A DNA stretch of 64,000 nucleotides from Strobilurus pachycystidiatus (taxonomy: Eukaryota; Basidiomycota; Agaricomycetes; Agaricales; Physalacriaceae). Shown here one piece after another: positions 1-11,126 of this stretch. Positions within the stretch are counted from its first letter, which is position 1; each line of letters begins with the position of its first letter. The stretch covers positions 1,674,001 through 1,738,000 of the forward strand of contig JAHLMK010000001.1 of assembly GCA_019915135.1 (NCBI GenBank), given 5' to 3'. The notes under the pieces are model-generated. The model did not search any database and was not told the DNA's origin. It saw only the letters and a list, made by a program, of their open reading frames with translations. The translations under genes were made by a program, and so were the position numbers.

Positions 1-1091
1 CGTGCGTCTCCATGCCCATCGCTCATTCACTGCGCTGACCTCTGCCCAATAGTGTCCCGACCGCTTCGGTTCGTTAGTCCTTGATCCATGGTGGACACGC
101 ACTCAAAAAACACAGGCGATCGAAGTGCCAGAGACCCTCCTCAAAAAGCGCAAGCAGAACGAAAAGGCCCGTGAAGACCGCCTCGCTGCTGCCGCCGCCG
201 CCCGCAAGGTTCGTTGAATACCTCAATCCCTCCATTATGATGCATACGATACATTCGAATGATGGCTAGCTCAAACGCGATGAAGCCTTCAATTAACCAT
301 CTTTCGGGACTGATCACACACTCGCCTTTACTGGACTTCTCACTGACTCCATTATTCTTTCAGGCGTCCAAGGCCAAGCGGAAGGTCATCTTCAAGCGCG
401 CGGAGACCTACGTGAAGGAGTACCTCACCCAGGAGAAGGAGGAGATCAGGCTGAAGCGTGCTGCCCGTACTGCCGGAGATTTCTATGTGCCAGCACAACC
501 CAAAGTCTACTTTGTTGTGCGAATCCGTGGGTCAGTAAAATTTGTTCCCTCCTCAGTCGCCGTCTCCTAACCTCTTCATAGTATCAACGAAATCGCACCT
601 AAACCCCGCAAAATCCTCCAACTCCTCCGTCTCCTTCAAATCAACAATGGTGTCTTCGTCAAGGTGACCAAGGCCACCCAACAAATGCTGCGTCTGGTTG
701 AGCCATACGTTACCTACGGGTACGCCGCATTTCCTATCGTCATCTTCTCCTCTCTGAATGCCCCAACAGTGAACCCAATCTGAAGACGGTCCGCGAGCTG
801 ATCTACAAGCGGGGGTACGGAAAGGTTGACAAACAGCGCATCCCTCTCTCCAACAACGCCGTCATCGAGGAGGCCCTTGGCAAGGTCAACATCCTCTCCA
901 TCGAGGATCTTGTCCACGAAATCTTCACCGCCGGCCCCAACTTCAAGCAGGCTTCGAACTTCCTCTGGCCATTCAAGCTCTCCAACCCTAACGGTGGGTG
1001 GAGACAGCGCAAGTTCAAGCACTTCGTCCAGGGCGGTGACTTTGGTGACCGGGAGCACAACATCAACAAGCTCGTCAGGCAGATGAACTAG
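1..1091 (+). CDS. RPL7: 60S ribosomal protein L7 (uL30), 5' end outside window
   Basis: Large-subunit ribosomal protein uL30. The window opens inside an intron: a GTGCGT donor lies at position 2 and a CACAG acceptor ends at 115. Coding exons then read about 116-208, 364-530, 582-719 and 770-1091. The joined frame starts with a basic arm ([17 protein letters not shown]) and continues through the conserved block FVVRIRGINEIAPK, the [14 protein letters not shown] segment, [10 protein letters not shown] and the C-terminus [13 protein letters not shown], ending in TAG at 1089-1091. Together these are diagnostic of eukaryotic RPL7. The first, very short coding exon with the start codon lies upstream of the window. 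The 155-nt intron at 209-363 is about three times longer than the others and appears to carry a C/D snoRNA. Family assignment is essentially certain. Confidence 0.96.
255..346 (+). ncRNA. Probable intronic C/D-box snoRNA in RPL7 (snR39/snR39b/snR59-like)
   Basis: Inside the 209-363 intron of RPL7, bases 297-308 read CCATCTTTCGGG and are followed, one base later, by a CTGA D-type box at 310-313. This 12-mer is the exact complement of the universally conserved CCCGAAAGATGG stretch of large-subunit rRNA (recalled, not searched). By the D-box-plus-five rule the guided base would be the G of CCCG, the site of yeast snR39b (25S G805); the nearby A807 is the target of snR39/snR59. Yeast snR39 and snR59 themselves sit in RPL7A/RPL7B introns. 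C-box candidates are GCGATGA at 277-283 and ATGATGG at 259-265, each with one mismatch; a second CTGA is at 343-346. No convincing terminal stem is seen, so the ends are approximate. Confidence 0.6.
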
Positions 1092-1511
1092 GCGACGTGC
1101 TCGTGGGGGCTTCTACTATATGGTACTTACTGCGTTCATGTTCTATGCTACTCTTATGAACCACGTCTCTTGCCAATCGTGGTCGTCGAGCGGGCTCCTC
1201 TTCTGCTGGCCGTGGGGTATATCAGTCGATGGCCAGAAAAGCGATGTCATGGGTACCTAATTGCAATTGAAAATTTATTGAAAGGGCCAGATGTTTTAGT
1301 ATCGCAAAGGCCTCTTGTGATGAATCTTCGCGGTCTGTTAGGTCTGCCTGTTTTTGATTATAGGATCGTTCTGCCGCTGTTCTGTCGCTGGTTTTCGGTC
1401 ATCCCGTCTCTCCGTCCATCTTCTTATGGAGTAATTGAGTACGCTACGCAGCTACGCTGTACATGTACAATTGCACACACATGATAGACTCATCAAATAG
1501 ATACTACAGTT
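1092..1511. other. Intergenic region between convergent RPL7 and the 5-phosphatase
   Basis: This stretch holds the 3' flanks of two convergent genes. It is AT-richer than the coding sequence. A 104-codon open frame at 1170-1484 has no recognisable family and no splice-linked exon. I see no RNA gene or repeat. Confidence 0.6.
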
Positions 1512-3132
1512 CTACACGACACTTGAACCAGAAGAAGTTCTCCACCAGTTCAACGCACCAAGTCCAAGAAAGAAATTGAAAATCCCAACGATCACAGAAC
1601 CTGCGCCGAAAAGAGTCAGAATCCACCAAATGATTCCGACCACCCTATCCACAGTGCGCCCGCTGTACCGCTTCCAATCTGCCCACGGATCGGCGACTGG
1701 CCTGTAATTGGCGGGAAGCTGGAGGACAGGTACGGTAGAGGCGGATGGTGTTGCAGGATGTGGAAGCGCTAGAACGGAAACGATAGGTTTCTAGGTGAAA
1801 AGTCAGTATCCAATGCTGAACAACGAGCAACAAGAGATGTCACCCACATGGTCGGAGGTCGTGTAGCTGGGTATTCTGGGATTGAGCAGCCCAGCGTTAG
1901 ATGGAAAATGATGCCTTGTGACAAGCACTCACGATGTATACAACAAGTTCCTGATAGATGTCTTCTCGGGTATGTCTGGAGAATCGGAGTATGTCGTATA
2001 TAAGATCCTGTCTGTCCAAGACGGAACTCGTTTGGGACTGTTTTGTAAGATTAGACATTACGATAAACAAGGGTATTTTGCACGAACCTATAGGAATCTA
2101 TCGCGCCTAAAACGTACTTGTAACTGCACTTGAATTTCCAAAAGTCGCCTTCACGAAGGCCAACGAAGATGTTCCCTTTGCGATGCTCGACAGTGAGTTG
2201 GTCGAACTCCTTCAGCGATTCACGAGTCTCTTCAGATTCAAGCGTCTTAGAGATGTCTTGGGCTTTCTGAAAGTTGAAGAGAGGATGATCTTCAGGAAGA
2301 GAGATTCGGAAGTTGAGATCGCCAAGTAAGAATAAGTGTGAAGTGTCATAGATTGTGGAACGACTGGTTGACTCGGAGACAGGAAGGGGAGGAAAGAGCA
2401 GACTGCCGACAATATGTCTGTAGTCCTGTAGGCGATGTGATAGATTCTCTTCATGTGCAGTTAAATGTGCGCAAACGAAGCTGCCAGACAGGTGAGCTTG
2501 CGCACAATATGGAAGGGCACAACTCACGTGAAGACTTCTCCAGGAGTACCATTCTTTCCTGGTGAGCGAAAGCGGATACCCACTGCACCCTTGTTTCCCA
2601 TGTACAGTGGTCCACATCCAGTCCAACTTGTCTGGACATCACACACGGTCTTGGCGATTCCGTCGTCCAGCCCATACACCAATAACGCCACGCCTACGTT
2701 CACTATCTTCGCAATGAGAGAGTATCTCTCTTTATTTGGTGCATTGGCTTCAATTTGGGACAGGATGTGTGCGTTCCTGTCGTTGATAACAGACTTAGAC
2801 CTCCCAGAGACTAGCGGATGCGATGATTAGCTCCTGAAACTGACGTTGCGCGGGGACAGGAACATACGCCCGAGATGAAGTGGCAAGAGCTCCTGGAATC
2901 CAACGGCAATGATGTCGGGTGCACGCGGGGAACGGGAAAGAAATGTGGAGACTTGAAGCGTAGGAGACAGCCAGTCCACCAAGTCCTGCGGTAGACCAAG
3001 GGAGCCCTGCAGATTCGTGTTGTAGGAGGCAATCTGCACCAAGGTATCATTCTCTGACACCGTGGAGGTGGTCGTTGGCGGCATATCGTGGCAGCCTGCC
3101 AGGTGAGCGTACGAAGCAAGTTGCAGATCCAC
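1512..3132 (-). CDS. Inositol polyphosphate 5-phosphatase with C-terminal membrane anchor
   Basis: Removes the 5-phosphate of phosphoinositides or inositol phosphates. Exons on the minus strand join into one catalytic domain with all hallmark motifs in order: IASYNTNLQG, VGFQELLPL (Mg-binding Glu), the WTGCGPLYMGNKGAVGIRF block, FVCAHLTAHEEN, FLLGDLNFRI, KRVPSWTDRILY and finally TTSDHKPIVSVL. Introns are visible at about 2870-2810 and around 2060-1920, and one splits SDH from KPIVS. After the catalytic domain a short linker leads to a hydrophobic stretch of about 33 residues near the C-terminus (VVGIIWWILTLFGAG onward), which suggests one membrane hairpin or anchor. There is no SAC domain, so this is not a synaptojanin. 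The ATG at 3132 gives an MDLQLASYAH start; an in-frame ATG 16 codons later is an alternative. Catalytic assignment is firm; substrate is unknown. Confidence 0.9.
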
Positions 3133-3360
3133 ACGTCAAGCGCGCGCGCCGGTGTCGTCATCGAAAAACATACGATCAGATATCCTCATTGAGGGCCGAG
3201 GCAAGGGAAAGCTCATTCGCTGGCATGACGGACCACGATACGGTCTATTTCGACTATTTCTATTCGGGTGTGCACCCTGCGGCTAATAGTACAGTAGGTT
3301 GCGAAATTGAAAGGGTGAACTATATCTGAGCCACATCTATGTAGGCACTTCGAAGCAATG

Positions 3361-4211
3361 TTAAGCAGAAGACGTCTTTGGTCCACGAGTTACATTCAGG
3401 TCGTTCAGCTTGCCACTGGCGAGGTCAAATACCCAGCCGTGGACGTAGACGTCTTTCCCCTTGGCACTCTTGTTGGCCCAGGCGTTGGTGATGGTCGACG
3501 CCTTCGCAAGATTAGCGACCTGTACCTTGACATTCTCCTCGATCAATATGGGCAGCGCCTCTTCCTTGGGTGCGGCCGACAGGTGAAGGGACGCTGCGAG
3601 CGCGGTGAGGGGATCTAACCAGCGGTTGATGGGGTCATCGCTTGGAAGGCCGGGTATGGTGACAGTGGGTTGTCCGGAAACATATCCAGGGCTGGCGCCG
3701 AAGCCGGCAGCGCATCCCCCGCATTCAGAGTGACCAACGACGACGACTATTCCCGGGTGAAAGGGAGGGGAAGATTCGGTTGGAATGATGATAAGCAAAG
3801 AAAAAGAGGGAAAGCACCGTGTTCTACGCCAAGATGGTCTACCGCGTAAGTAAGAGCGGACAATGCGCTGTCATCATCAAGATGGAACTGACTGAGGGCG
3901 ACCATAGGCGAAGAGGACTCGGGATGCAGAGGCGGACGTACTTGGCAATGTTTCTCACGACGAAGATGGTGCCGGGGGCTGAGCCAGTGATGACCGACTC
4001 TGGGACTCGCGAGTCAGCGCAGCCGATCCATAGGATCTGAAGGTACACCGTTAGACACAAGCAAACACAATCCAGGTAGATGTACCGGTGGCTGCTGTCC
4101 CTTGGCAAGCTGGGGGAAGAAGTCGGGTTCGGCCTGGTCAACGTCGGCCGCCCACTGTGCGTTGGAGGCGAGGATTTTGGCGATGACAGAGTCAGCAGGC
4201 ATAGCAGGCAA
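3361..4211 (-). CDS. Beta-class carbonic anhydrase
   Basis: Catalyses reversible CO2 hydration. Three or four exons read on the minus strand. The first (from ATG 4211) ends before the first zinc-ligand motif, [13 protein letters not shown], where Cys and the Asp-Arg dyad are visible. The next carries [16 protein letters not shown] following exon gives the second zinc site, [16 protein letters not shown] (His and Cys ligands). The C-terminal part, including [16 protein letters not shown], is typical of fungal beta-CAs; the stop is at 3361-3363. Length (about 230-240 residues) fits cytosolic fungal enzymes, and no targeting peptide is obvious. A good TATA box lies 40 bp upstream of the chosen ATG and supports that start. 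It is in tandem with the 5-phosphatase gene, 228 bp apart. Confidence 0.93.
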
Positions 4212-4957
4212 TCGGGGGAATGTCGAAGATCTGGAAGGGTCTCTGAGAACCTTTATATAGCGGTGGCATCGAACCCAGGTCGCAGCTCACCTAGGGCAAA
4301 GATCTGTATTGATTTGGCGGGCAACGGTCTACACGTAAAGTTGCTACGTCGCAGCCACGAAATATATCAAGGATGCAGTCACTACGGTGGCATGTGAGTT
4401 CCTGCTGGGTGATATCGGTGAGATATATGTCTCACCAATGTCTCACAGCAGTTAACTTCCGAAATGGCAAATCCCACTCGGAGCAGGCTACGAATGCAAG
4501 CAAAAGACCACAGACAGGAACACAGAAGGCAAATCGAAGTCAAGCACCGTTGGGGTTCGTATTGAGCCTGAAGGTGGTGCCGAAATGCCGAGCCCAAGAT
4601 GCATTTCGATCAGAAATCGATATCGATCCATCCAAGATTCAGCGAACGCGGTTCAACGATAGCATTCGTGAAGATACTGTCAAAATAAACGGGACGACTC
4701 AAGGAAATCTCGAAACGACATGCACTGCGTTGCCTGGACACTGTTCATGCGCGAGACCGGGTTCTTCAAGCGAGACACTGTCATCCGTTCTCATCCAGCT
4801 CATCCCCAAACGCCACCACGTCCTTGATAGGTTTTATTACATATGGAGATCGATTCCGTATAGACTGGGGATACAGGGGACCCTGGGTAAAGGTTAAATT
4901 AAGTACTGACAACATGCGAATACAAGCGATTCCCTTCGCTTTGCAGTGTCAATCCGC
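4212..4957. other. Intergenic region: carbonic anhydrase promoter and MFS-1 3' flank
   Basis: No gene is recognised. A 174-codon open frame at 4373-4897 (+) is rich in rare codons, has no family resemblance and overlaps opposite-strand frames, so I treat it as chance. From about 4868 onward the sequence matches that from about 11915, marking the downstream limit of the MFS tandem duplication. Confidence 0.55.
4251..4260 (-). promoter_or_regulatory. TATA box of the carbonic anhydrase gene
   Basis: The minus strand reads CTATATAAAG, a near-consensus TATA element, 40 bp upstream of the ATG at 4211. Few genes in this window show so clear a TATA box, which suggests a regulated or highly expressed promoter. 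Confidence 0.55.
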
Positions 4958-7575
4958 TCACTCGGAAGGGCTTACATGAGAACTCGTTCCGACATCGTCT
5001 CTGACGTCTACAAGTGTCGCGTCCCGTGCCATAGTATGTTCTACCGGAGATTCTTCGACATCGTGAAGATTCGGATGGTGTTCGGGATGTTGTAGCCTGA
5101 TGAACAACAATAGAAAGAACGATATAGTCACTGATAGCGCCCCAACATAGAACATGGCCGACGGGAACGTAGACACGGTCTTGATGAAAATAAAGCCGTA
5201 CACTGGCGGTCCAATTATCTGTGAGCTATGGGGCTAGTGTCAACAGGCGGAAAGCAACTGAGCAGTTATGTGCTGACGAACCTGACGGCCTCGACAACGC
5301 TAAGGGCGCCGAATAGCTTGCCCGATTCGTTACCTCCCCTCTGACTGTAAAGTTCAAGCGCGACGCTCTGTAAAGCCGGCGAAAGCCCTGCTCCAAGCGA
5401 TGCCATCATAGTCGCCGCAGCGAATGAAAGTGAGTGGGTGGAGAGTGCCATCAAGAGATACGAGATAATGTCAATGACAATGGAAACGCGGGCCAGGCCC
5501 AAATCGAATGCCGAAGAATGAGGCGCAAAGCGGAAGCTCTTTGAGGAGGAAGAGCCCACCGAGGCCGTTTCTGCGGATGCATCGGGCTCGGACAACAAAG
5601 GTTGTTCTTCACGAGTGGACTGTTTTAATGTCCTGCTCTTGAAGAATTTGATGACGACTGGGAACAGGTGAAATGAGATCTCCGACAGCACAACAATGAG
5701 ATGGTAAGGATGCATACACGGGAGTATTGCCGTCAAGAACAAGGCACGCGTTACACCAACGAGACTGAGCCAGTATCCCATCTATCCGTAGGATATAACC
5801 TTCAGGATGGGTAGACAATGAACGATTGACACTCACCGTCTCGGAATCCCAGTGGAAGGTGGCGGCGGCATATTGAAACGTGTATTGAAATGAACTCTTT
5901 GAGCAAGCGTGCGTCAATGGGTCATTGAGGAAGAAGCTGTTAGAAACTCACCATTACGGACACCGCCAAGCCATATGCAAGCGCCATAATTGTCAGATTC
6001 CATTCAGTCCTAACAGTCTTGAGAGAGTGCCATCCTGTGTGAGCTTGTGGCATGAACACACTGAGAGGACTCAGGAATCCGAAGGTTTGCTTCATCCAGA
6101 CCGTAGATTTCCTCTGCCCACTATGAATCTTTGAGTCCTGGTGTGTCGATTTTGACATGCGCATTTGAGACGGTGTCAAGGACTCAGGAACGATGAACCA
6201 GACGGAAAGGGCGTATAAGGAATGGACAGCTATCGCCACATAGAATACGGAGAGAAGGTTTCCCGTTTTTTTGATGAGGAGGCCACCAATGGTTGGGCCA
6301 AGTCCCAATCCACTGAAGAGGAATCCAAGACTCAGGGAGAAGTTACGAGAACTGACGAAATCAATCAACGAGTATCTCAAAAATCAGATATTCATATATA
6401 ATAGCTTACCGAGTGGCTGGAGTAGATGTATCAGCCAGATATGCACGTGTGTTTGCACTGGCCGTCGAGGCACCTTATCGAGTTCAATACCTAGAAAGGG
6501 CACTTGGGAAATGTCTCACCTCCCAATATGCCTTCGATGATGGAGCCTACAACGAGAAACCAGTATCCACCGGGAAGACTTTCGTAACAATGGAATACAA
6601 TAAGGAAGATCAAATCCGTGGTAAGCATTCCAGCGACAGCCAAGCCCATGATTCTAGTACGACCAACACGATCGGAAAGCTAGGAGAGAAGCGATGAGAA
6701 AGATGAAGCTCTGATACTGATTGTGAGAGGCTTACTGAACCCCAGGCGGCGGTTGTCAAACATCCAAGAACGCCCATGATGGCCGTCATAGCTGTTGGTA
6801 TAGATTGTTATTCTCAGGCAGAACATGATAAAGAGAGGTACTGACTGGCCGACAATTTCGCGACTTCCGCTTGAACCACTGGATCAGACGCGCAGGCGGA
6901 CCGCCCACTGGCACCAGTCGACGCACGAGTCTCGATCGTATCGAACACGAGCTCAGGGCGCTCGCTGACGGGGTTGACCTCCAACTCCGAGGCCAACGCG
7001 AAGTTGCCGATGTGCGGAAGACCAATATGGTCGTTGTACACCTCGGGACTGTGAGCCGCACAAGCAAGTTGTGTGTAGACTTCTATTCTGGGAGCTATGG
7101 TCATGGCATAGGCCGTGCTCGTCAAGGGCACTCCGACCAGAAGCCTCAAGAAGAGGAAAATTAGACGGTGGCATGGCGAAAGCGAACAGGAAGGACCCAC
7201 CATACTGGAGAGGGACGCTTCCACCATGGAAGGCGAGACCTAGCTTGCAGTTCGGCCTCTAGCTCATCATCCTCTTCTGAGACGTTGTGCTCGTCACCGA
7301 TAAGAGTTTCGTCAGCTTGGTGCCGGTGTGGATGCACAAATTCGTGCAAGAGTTCAGCCGCTTCTTCACTAACGCCACCGTTCTGTAAGGCCATGCCTTG
7401 CGGATCAGTCAGCAGAACATAAGAGCTGCTAGACCGAGAAACGTCTGGGCGACGCGATTGTGACCGAGCGGCGCGCAATCGGGAGTGTTCGGAGGACCGA
7501 GACATGGTCAGAATGCGCAAGAGTCTCCAGACAAGGGAGGGTGGGAGAGATAAGTGGAGGGCATGCGGCAGGAAG
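4868..7575 (-). repeat. Tandem-duplicated segment, copy 1 (MFS-1 gene plus flanks)
   Basis: This segment aligns, introns included, with about 11915-14640 in the same orientation. Similarity begins in the 3' flank (GGGGACCCTG at both ends), covers all exons and most introns, and fades about 70 bp beyond the start codon. The spacer between copies holds the P450 gene and a gene-poor stretch. Identity was judged by eye; it is highest in the N-terminal exon. Confidence 0.85.
4958..7505 (-). CDS. MFS transporter, DHA1/TetA-like, tandem copy 1
   Basis: Major facilitator superfamily transporter. The ATG at 7505 starts a hydrophilic, acidic cytoplasmic N-terminus of about 95 residues (SRSSSSYVLLTDPQG, later EEDDELEAELQARSRLPWW), followed by membrane segments. 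The motif-A loop reads LSDRVGRTRIMG, the diagnostic cytoplasmic loop 2-3 signature. A later exon contains GLGLGPTIGGLL in the TM5 region. The central cytoplasmic loop is polar, and the last exon ends FFLLLFIRLQHPEHHPN and a polar tail to TGA at 4958-4960. Around ten exons are needed; the splice points I checked keep frame, including one acceptor ending GAG, so the gene looks intact. The substrate cannot be read from sequence; P450 proximity hints at metabolite export (inference). Confidence 0.85.
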
Positions 7576-9220
7576 CATTGTGCATTGAATTTGCCATACA
7601 ACATACATCATACATGACAGCCCGGAGGACCTCCAGATATGGCCTAAGAGGTCTGATACAAGTGCCAAGACAAGTGAGGGCCAAAATTTGAGCGCTGAGC
7701 TTTCGACCATATGTCTGAGGTATCCTTGGGCCTTGGCCCTATGTCAGTGTGGGGGGTTCCTTGCAGGTGTGCCTCGGTCCTCGGACGTTCGCAGGTGTGC
7801 CTCCGACTTTGACAGGACTGTAAAACAGTGATGGCCGTGAAGGCCGAAAAGGCCGAGTAGCAACGCGCCCTAAACATGCCATCAGCGCGACTGTCCGCCC
7901 ACCACCAGCAACCCGCGACGCCGCAAGGCCATCACACATTGCGAGCTCGATGGCACAGCAGCGAGGCACCTCCCACATGGGATCCAGACTCTACTGACGA
8001 ACGCCTTTTCTTCATCGCCGCAGAGGATAGTACAAGACTAGGTCTGAGGATAGAAAACTTTCAAGCCGATAGTTGAGTCCGGGGCGCTGAAGGGTGATCA
8101 AGCAGAGTGGATGATCCAAATATAGTATGGCGGTCAAAATGGGTGTTGTGGGCCATAGTCGGGAAAGGAAAGGTGATCTACTCAGAGCGTTGGCGAGAAA
8201 GTCACCATCTGAATGGGCACCAGTTCGGCCAAAAACATATCAGAGACCACGCACAGGGGCAACGCGCTTGAAGAGACCAAGAGCAACATACGGAGAAATA
8301 AAGATGCATGATGGTGAGCAGTGAACACTGAGAACGAGTCGGGAATCGGGATCGATCAACGGCATCTGCACGGCACGACTCAAAGGAGTATTCGGCATTC
8401 GCCGGCCAGCCCTTGACCAACTTTTTGATCAAAAGTCAAGAATGCATGTCGCGAAAGAACCGCCCGTTAGCTCATATCCTAATTCACCGGAGGTCAACTT
8501 AGCCGGCGATTGACGCACTAGTGCCCGCCAAACATGGTGAACAAGTATCCCACCATCGGACCGGCTGCCATCTTCAACGGGAGACACGCTCTTTGCGGCG
8601 AACTCGGAAAGTCTGGGCCGTATGGCATGAATGCTCACCGACCAGACTTGCGATTCTCGCGTCTCACTAGAGCAGCCCCCTCTCTCCGCTCTTTCCTTCA
8701 ACAAACATGTTGGACTACGACCACACGACCTGGCCGTTCCACGTTGCCCCAGCGGGCATGAATGTCCTATACTCGTACTCCACAGGTCAGCTCGGTTAGA
8801 GAGCGATGGCGTGGAGAGTGAAGCCCGTGGATCAGGATGAGTAGTATGTCGTATTGATGGATGGACGCGCGGGAGAGCCGGAGAAACGGCGGCCGTCAAG
8901 TGATCGCCCACGAAGGCCAAATACAAGACTATGTGGTCTTGATGCGACACGACGAGTGCCTGCCCGGCTCAGAGTCGATGGACCTCTTCAAAGTCATCTC
9001 AGGTTGCTACTACATATACCTGAGTATCGGACCTCGGTCGAAAAGGATGCCATTCAACATGTACGTGTCTTCGTAGGTTGAGGGAAGTCTCATCACATGA
9101 GATGGTAAGTAACAACTGTAATGTTCTTCAGATGGCAGAGTTAGCTGGCGGAGTCAGGCGGACTCGGTCCTTCAAGGCGGATCCCGGATACCTTCGAGTC
9201 ACCCGTCTCAAGGAATATCC
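7506..9220. other. 1.7-kb gene-poor region upstream of MFS-1
   Basis: It lies between the MFS-1 start and the P450 stop. Apart from a weak plus-strand candidate (8707-9076) I recognise nothing. The 173-codon minus-strand frame at 8429-8950 is compositionally odd (rich in Ser, Arg and His) and overlaps that candidate, so it is probably a shadow. No tRNA or repeat is visible. Confidence 0.5.
8707..9076 (+). CDS. Hypothetical small protein, two exons (weak candidate)
   Basis: I do not recognise a family. An ATG at 8707 opens a frame starting MLDYDHTTWPFHVAPAGM, and a GT at about 8786 can splice to the AG ending at 8900. The join continues in frame through IAHEGQIQDYVVLMRHDE and a short hydrophobic stretch (VISGCYYIYLSIG) to TAG at 9074-9076, giving about 85 residues. 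The amino-acid composition looks protein-like. It could be a remnant of a larger gene or a chance frame. No promoter element was seen. Confidence 0.25.
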
Positions 9221-11126
9221 TCACGATGAGCGCGCCCGAACAACGGCTTGCAACGGCCTCGTCGTCCATACCGGTACTAGATGATCCCGGAACACCATAT
9301 CCTCTTGACTAGCAACAATAATGCGGATCAGCGACTCGAAGCAGATGATAATTCTGAAACTCACCTGGTCTCAAATACTTGCATGTCGAATTTCCTCACA
9401 AGGTTGGCGAACGCCAGATATAGCTCGCACCAAGCCAAGCTGTTCGGCATTTCAACAAGTATCATCCTACAGGTAGTCGAGATGACTCACTTCATGCCGA
9501 TACAGCTTCTGGGACCCTTCGAAAAGGCAACAAGATACTTGTCCAAATTCTGCGAATCGGCCTGCATCCATCTCTCCGGTTCGAAGGCATGCGGATCTGG
9601 AAAGACAGTCGAATTTTTCAACACGAAAGGCTGTGCGACGCCAACGACGGCCTGTAGAAGTAAGCATCTGATGATTGGAGAGTGTCATAACTCACTCCGG
9701 CTGGAACTATCTTGCCGTCAATGTTTGTCGGCCCCCCAGTGACGATGCGTGGTAGGGCTACTGGCACTCCAGAGCTAAATCGCAGCGCTTCTTTGATAAC
9801 CCCCGTCTGATGCCCCAGGCCGTCAAAGCGATACGCGATGAAGAGAGACCGCTTACAAGATACGGCAGCTTTTCCAACTTCTCATACGAAAACTTGGTGT
9901 CCTTTTCCGGCCAGGCTTCGAACAATTCTGTTTCCAACTTCTTCTTCACTCGTGGGTCGCTAAGGAGATAGAAAAATCCGACAGTCATGGCATTGCTAGT
10001 TGTATCGGTGCCAGCGATTAGAAGCACCATTGCCTAAGGCCATCCGATCAGCAATCGTCAGCACAACAAATGGAACACATACCTCCTCCAACAATGATTT
10101 CCTCGACGGAAGCTCTCCAGATTTGATTAGCTCCGGAGTAATCAAATGGTGGTATATTGTCTGGTGTTCTGCTCCCGACCGCCTCAACATATCTGGATCC
10201 TTAAGAATGACCTCGATTTGTTTCTCGAGATATCCTCTGAGCTGAGCAATTCCGCCGAGATCTGGGTTCAACAACGCTCCTAGCCACTCCGGAAGGTGGT
10301 GCAGAAGGTGGAGAATAGGGAAATGCTTCGAAGCAGTCATTATGGGTACAGCGCCCTCAATTGAGCGCATGATAGGGTGGTCAAAGCCGGGTGTTGTAAG
10401 TCCACCAAATGAGTGGGAGTAGGAGTAAGCGGTGACAACATCCATGGCCAAGGCTCGAAACCCGCGGAAAAGGTTGGCGGGTTGAGAAGTGTTGGCGCAC
10501 TCTGCAAGTTTGTCTGCAAAGATATTGACCTAGTGACACCAATCAGTATGATTCTTTTCCTTGTATCTATGAGATCAACCTTATCTTGGATAATGTCCTC
10601 CAGTTTCAGTATTGCCCGCCGAGAGAACAAAGGACTCAAGATGTCTCGTCGTTTCTTGTGCTCCTGGACATCGGTCATACCAACTGAAGCATCATCTTCG
10701 CCGAAGGATGCGTAGAACCCCGGATCTTTGACAAATCCAGAGTATGACGGATAGATCGCCATGTATGCATCGAGGCTGCTGAAATGCAACTAACGAGCGA
10801 GGGTCAAGTTGAGACAGGATGCCAAAATTGAATGTAGTACTTCATTCGGTCGTATCCTGACGACGGGACCTATTACAGGAATGAGATAGCTTGTCATGAC
10901 ACGAAAGAGAGACCGTACCGTAGACGTTGTGCAGCTTCTCGAGATGCTGTACAAAGAGCCCATTCTTCCAAGATTCAAAGTACGCTTGATAGAGGTCTGT
11001 AAGCGCCGCTAGACGAGGACCTGGAAAAGATCGCAGAGGATGGAAGTATAGCCTTGAGAGAGCCAAGTAAAAGAGTCTAATGACCACGAAGAATGAGAGG
11101 ATTTGAAGATACGACAGCTGCAACAT
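9221..11126 (-). CDS. Cytochrome P450 monooxygenase (fungal E-class, microsomal)
   Basis: Heme-thiolate monooxygenase. The N-terminus is a membrane anchor (MLQLSYLQILSFFVVIRLF) followed by the proline hinge FHPLRSFPGPR. Further motifs in order are HKKRRDILSPLFSRRAI (C-helix region), the I-helix oxygen-binding motif AGTDTTSNA, the K-helix KEALRFSSGVP (ExxR), a PERW meander element and the heme-binding loop FSKGPRSCIG with its cysteine. The last exon follows a splice at about 9330 and ends LQAVVRARS with TGA at 9221-9223. Six or more introns are needed and all those checked keep frame. An upstream in-frame ATG at 11156 would add ten residues. General resemblance is to trichodiene-oxygenase-like fungal P450s, but the CYP family and substrate cannot be assigned. 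It lies between the two MFS copies, same strand. Confidence 0.92.

Noticed and set aside
4373..4897. A 174-codon plus-strand open frame upstream of carbonic anhydrase
   Set aside because: No family signature, overlapping frames on the other strand and composition typical of non-coding DNA.
7205..7228. Frameshift between the first two exons of MFS-1
   Set aside because: Comparison with copy 2 shows an intron starting GTGGGT (copy 1) or GTTGGT (copy 2) after PVW. The acceptor is GAG in copy 1 and TAG in copy 2; the joined frame is continuous.
8429..8950. A 173-codon minus-strand open frame
   Set aside because: Ser/Arg/His-biased composition, no recognisable domain and no splice partners. It is likely a chance frame.
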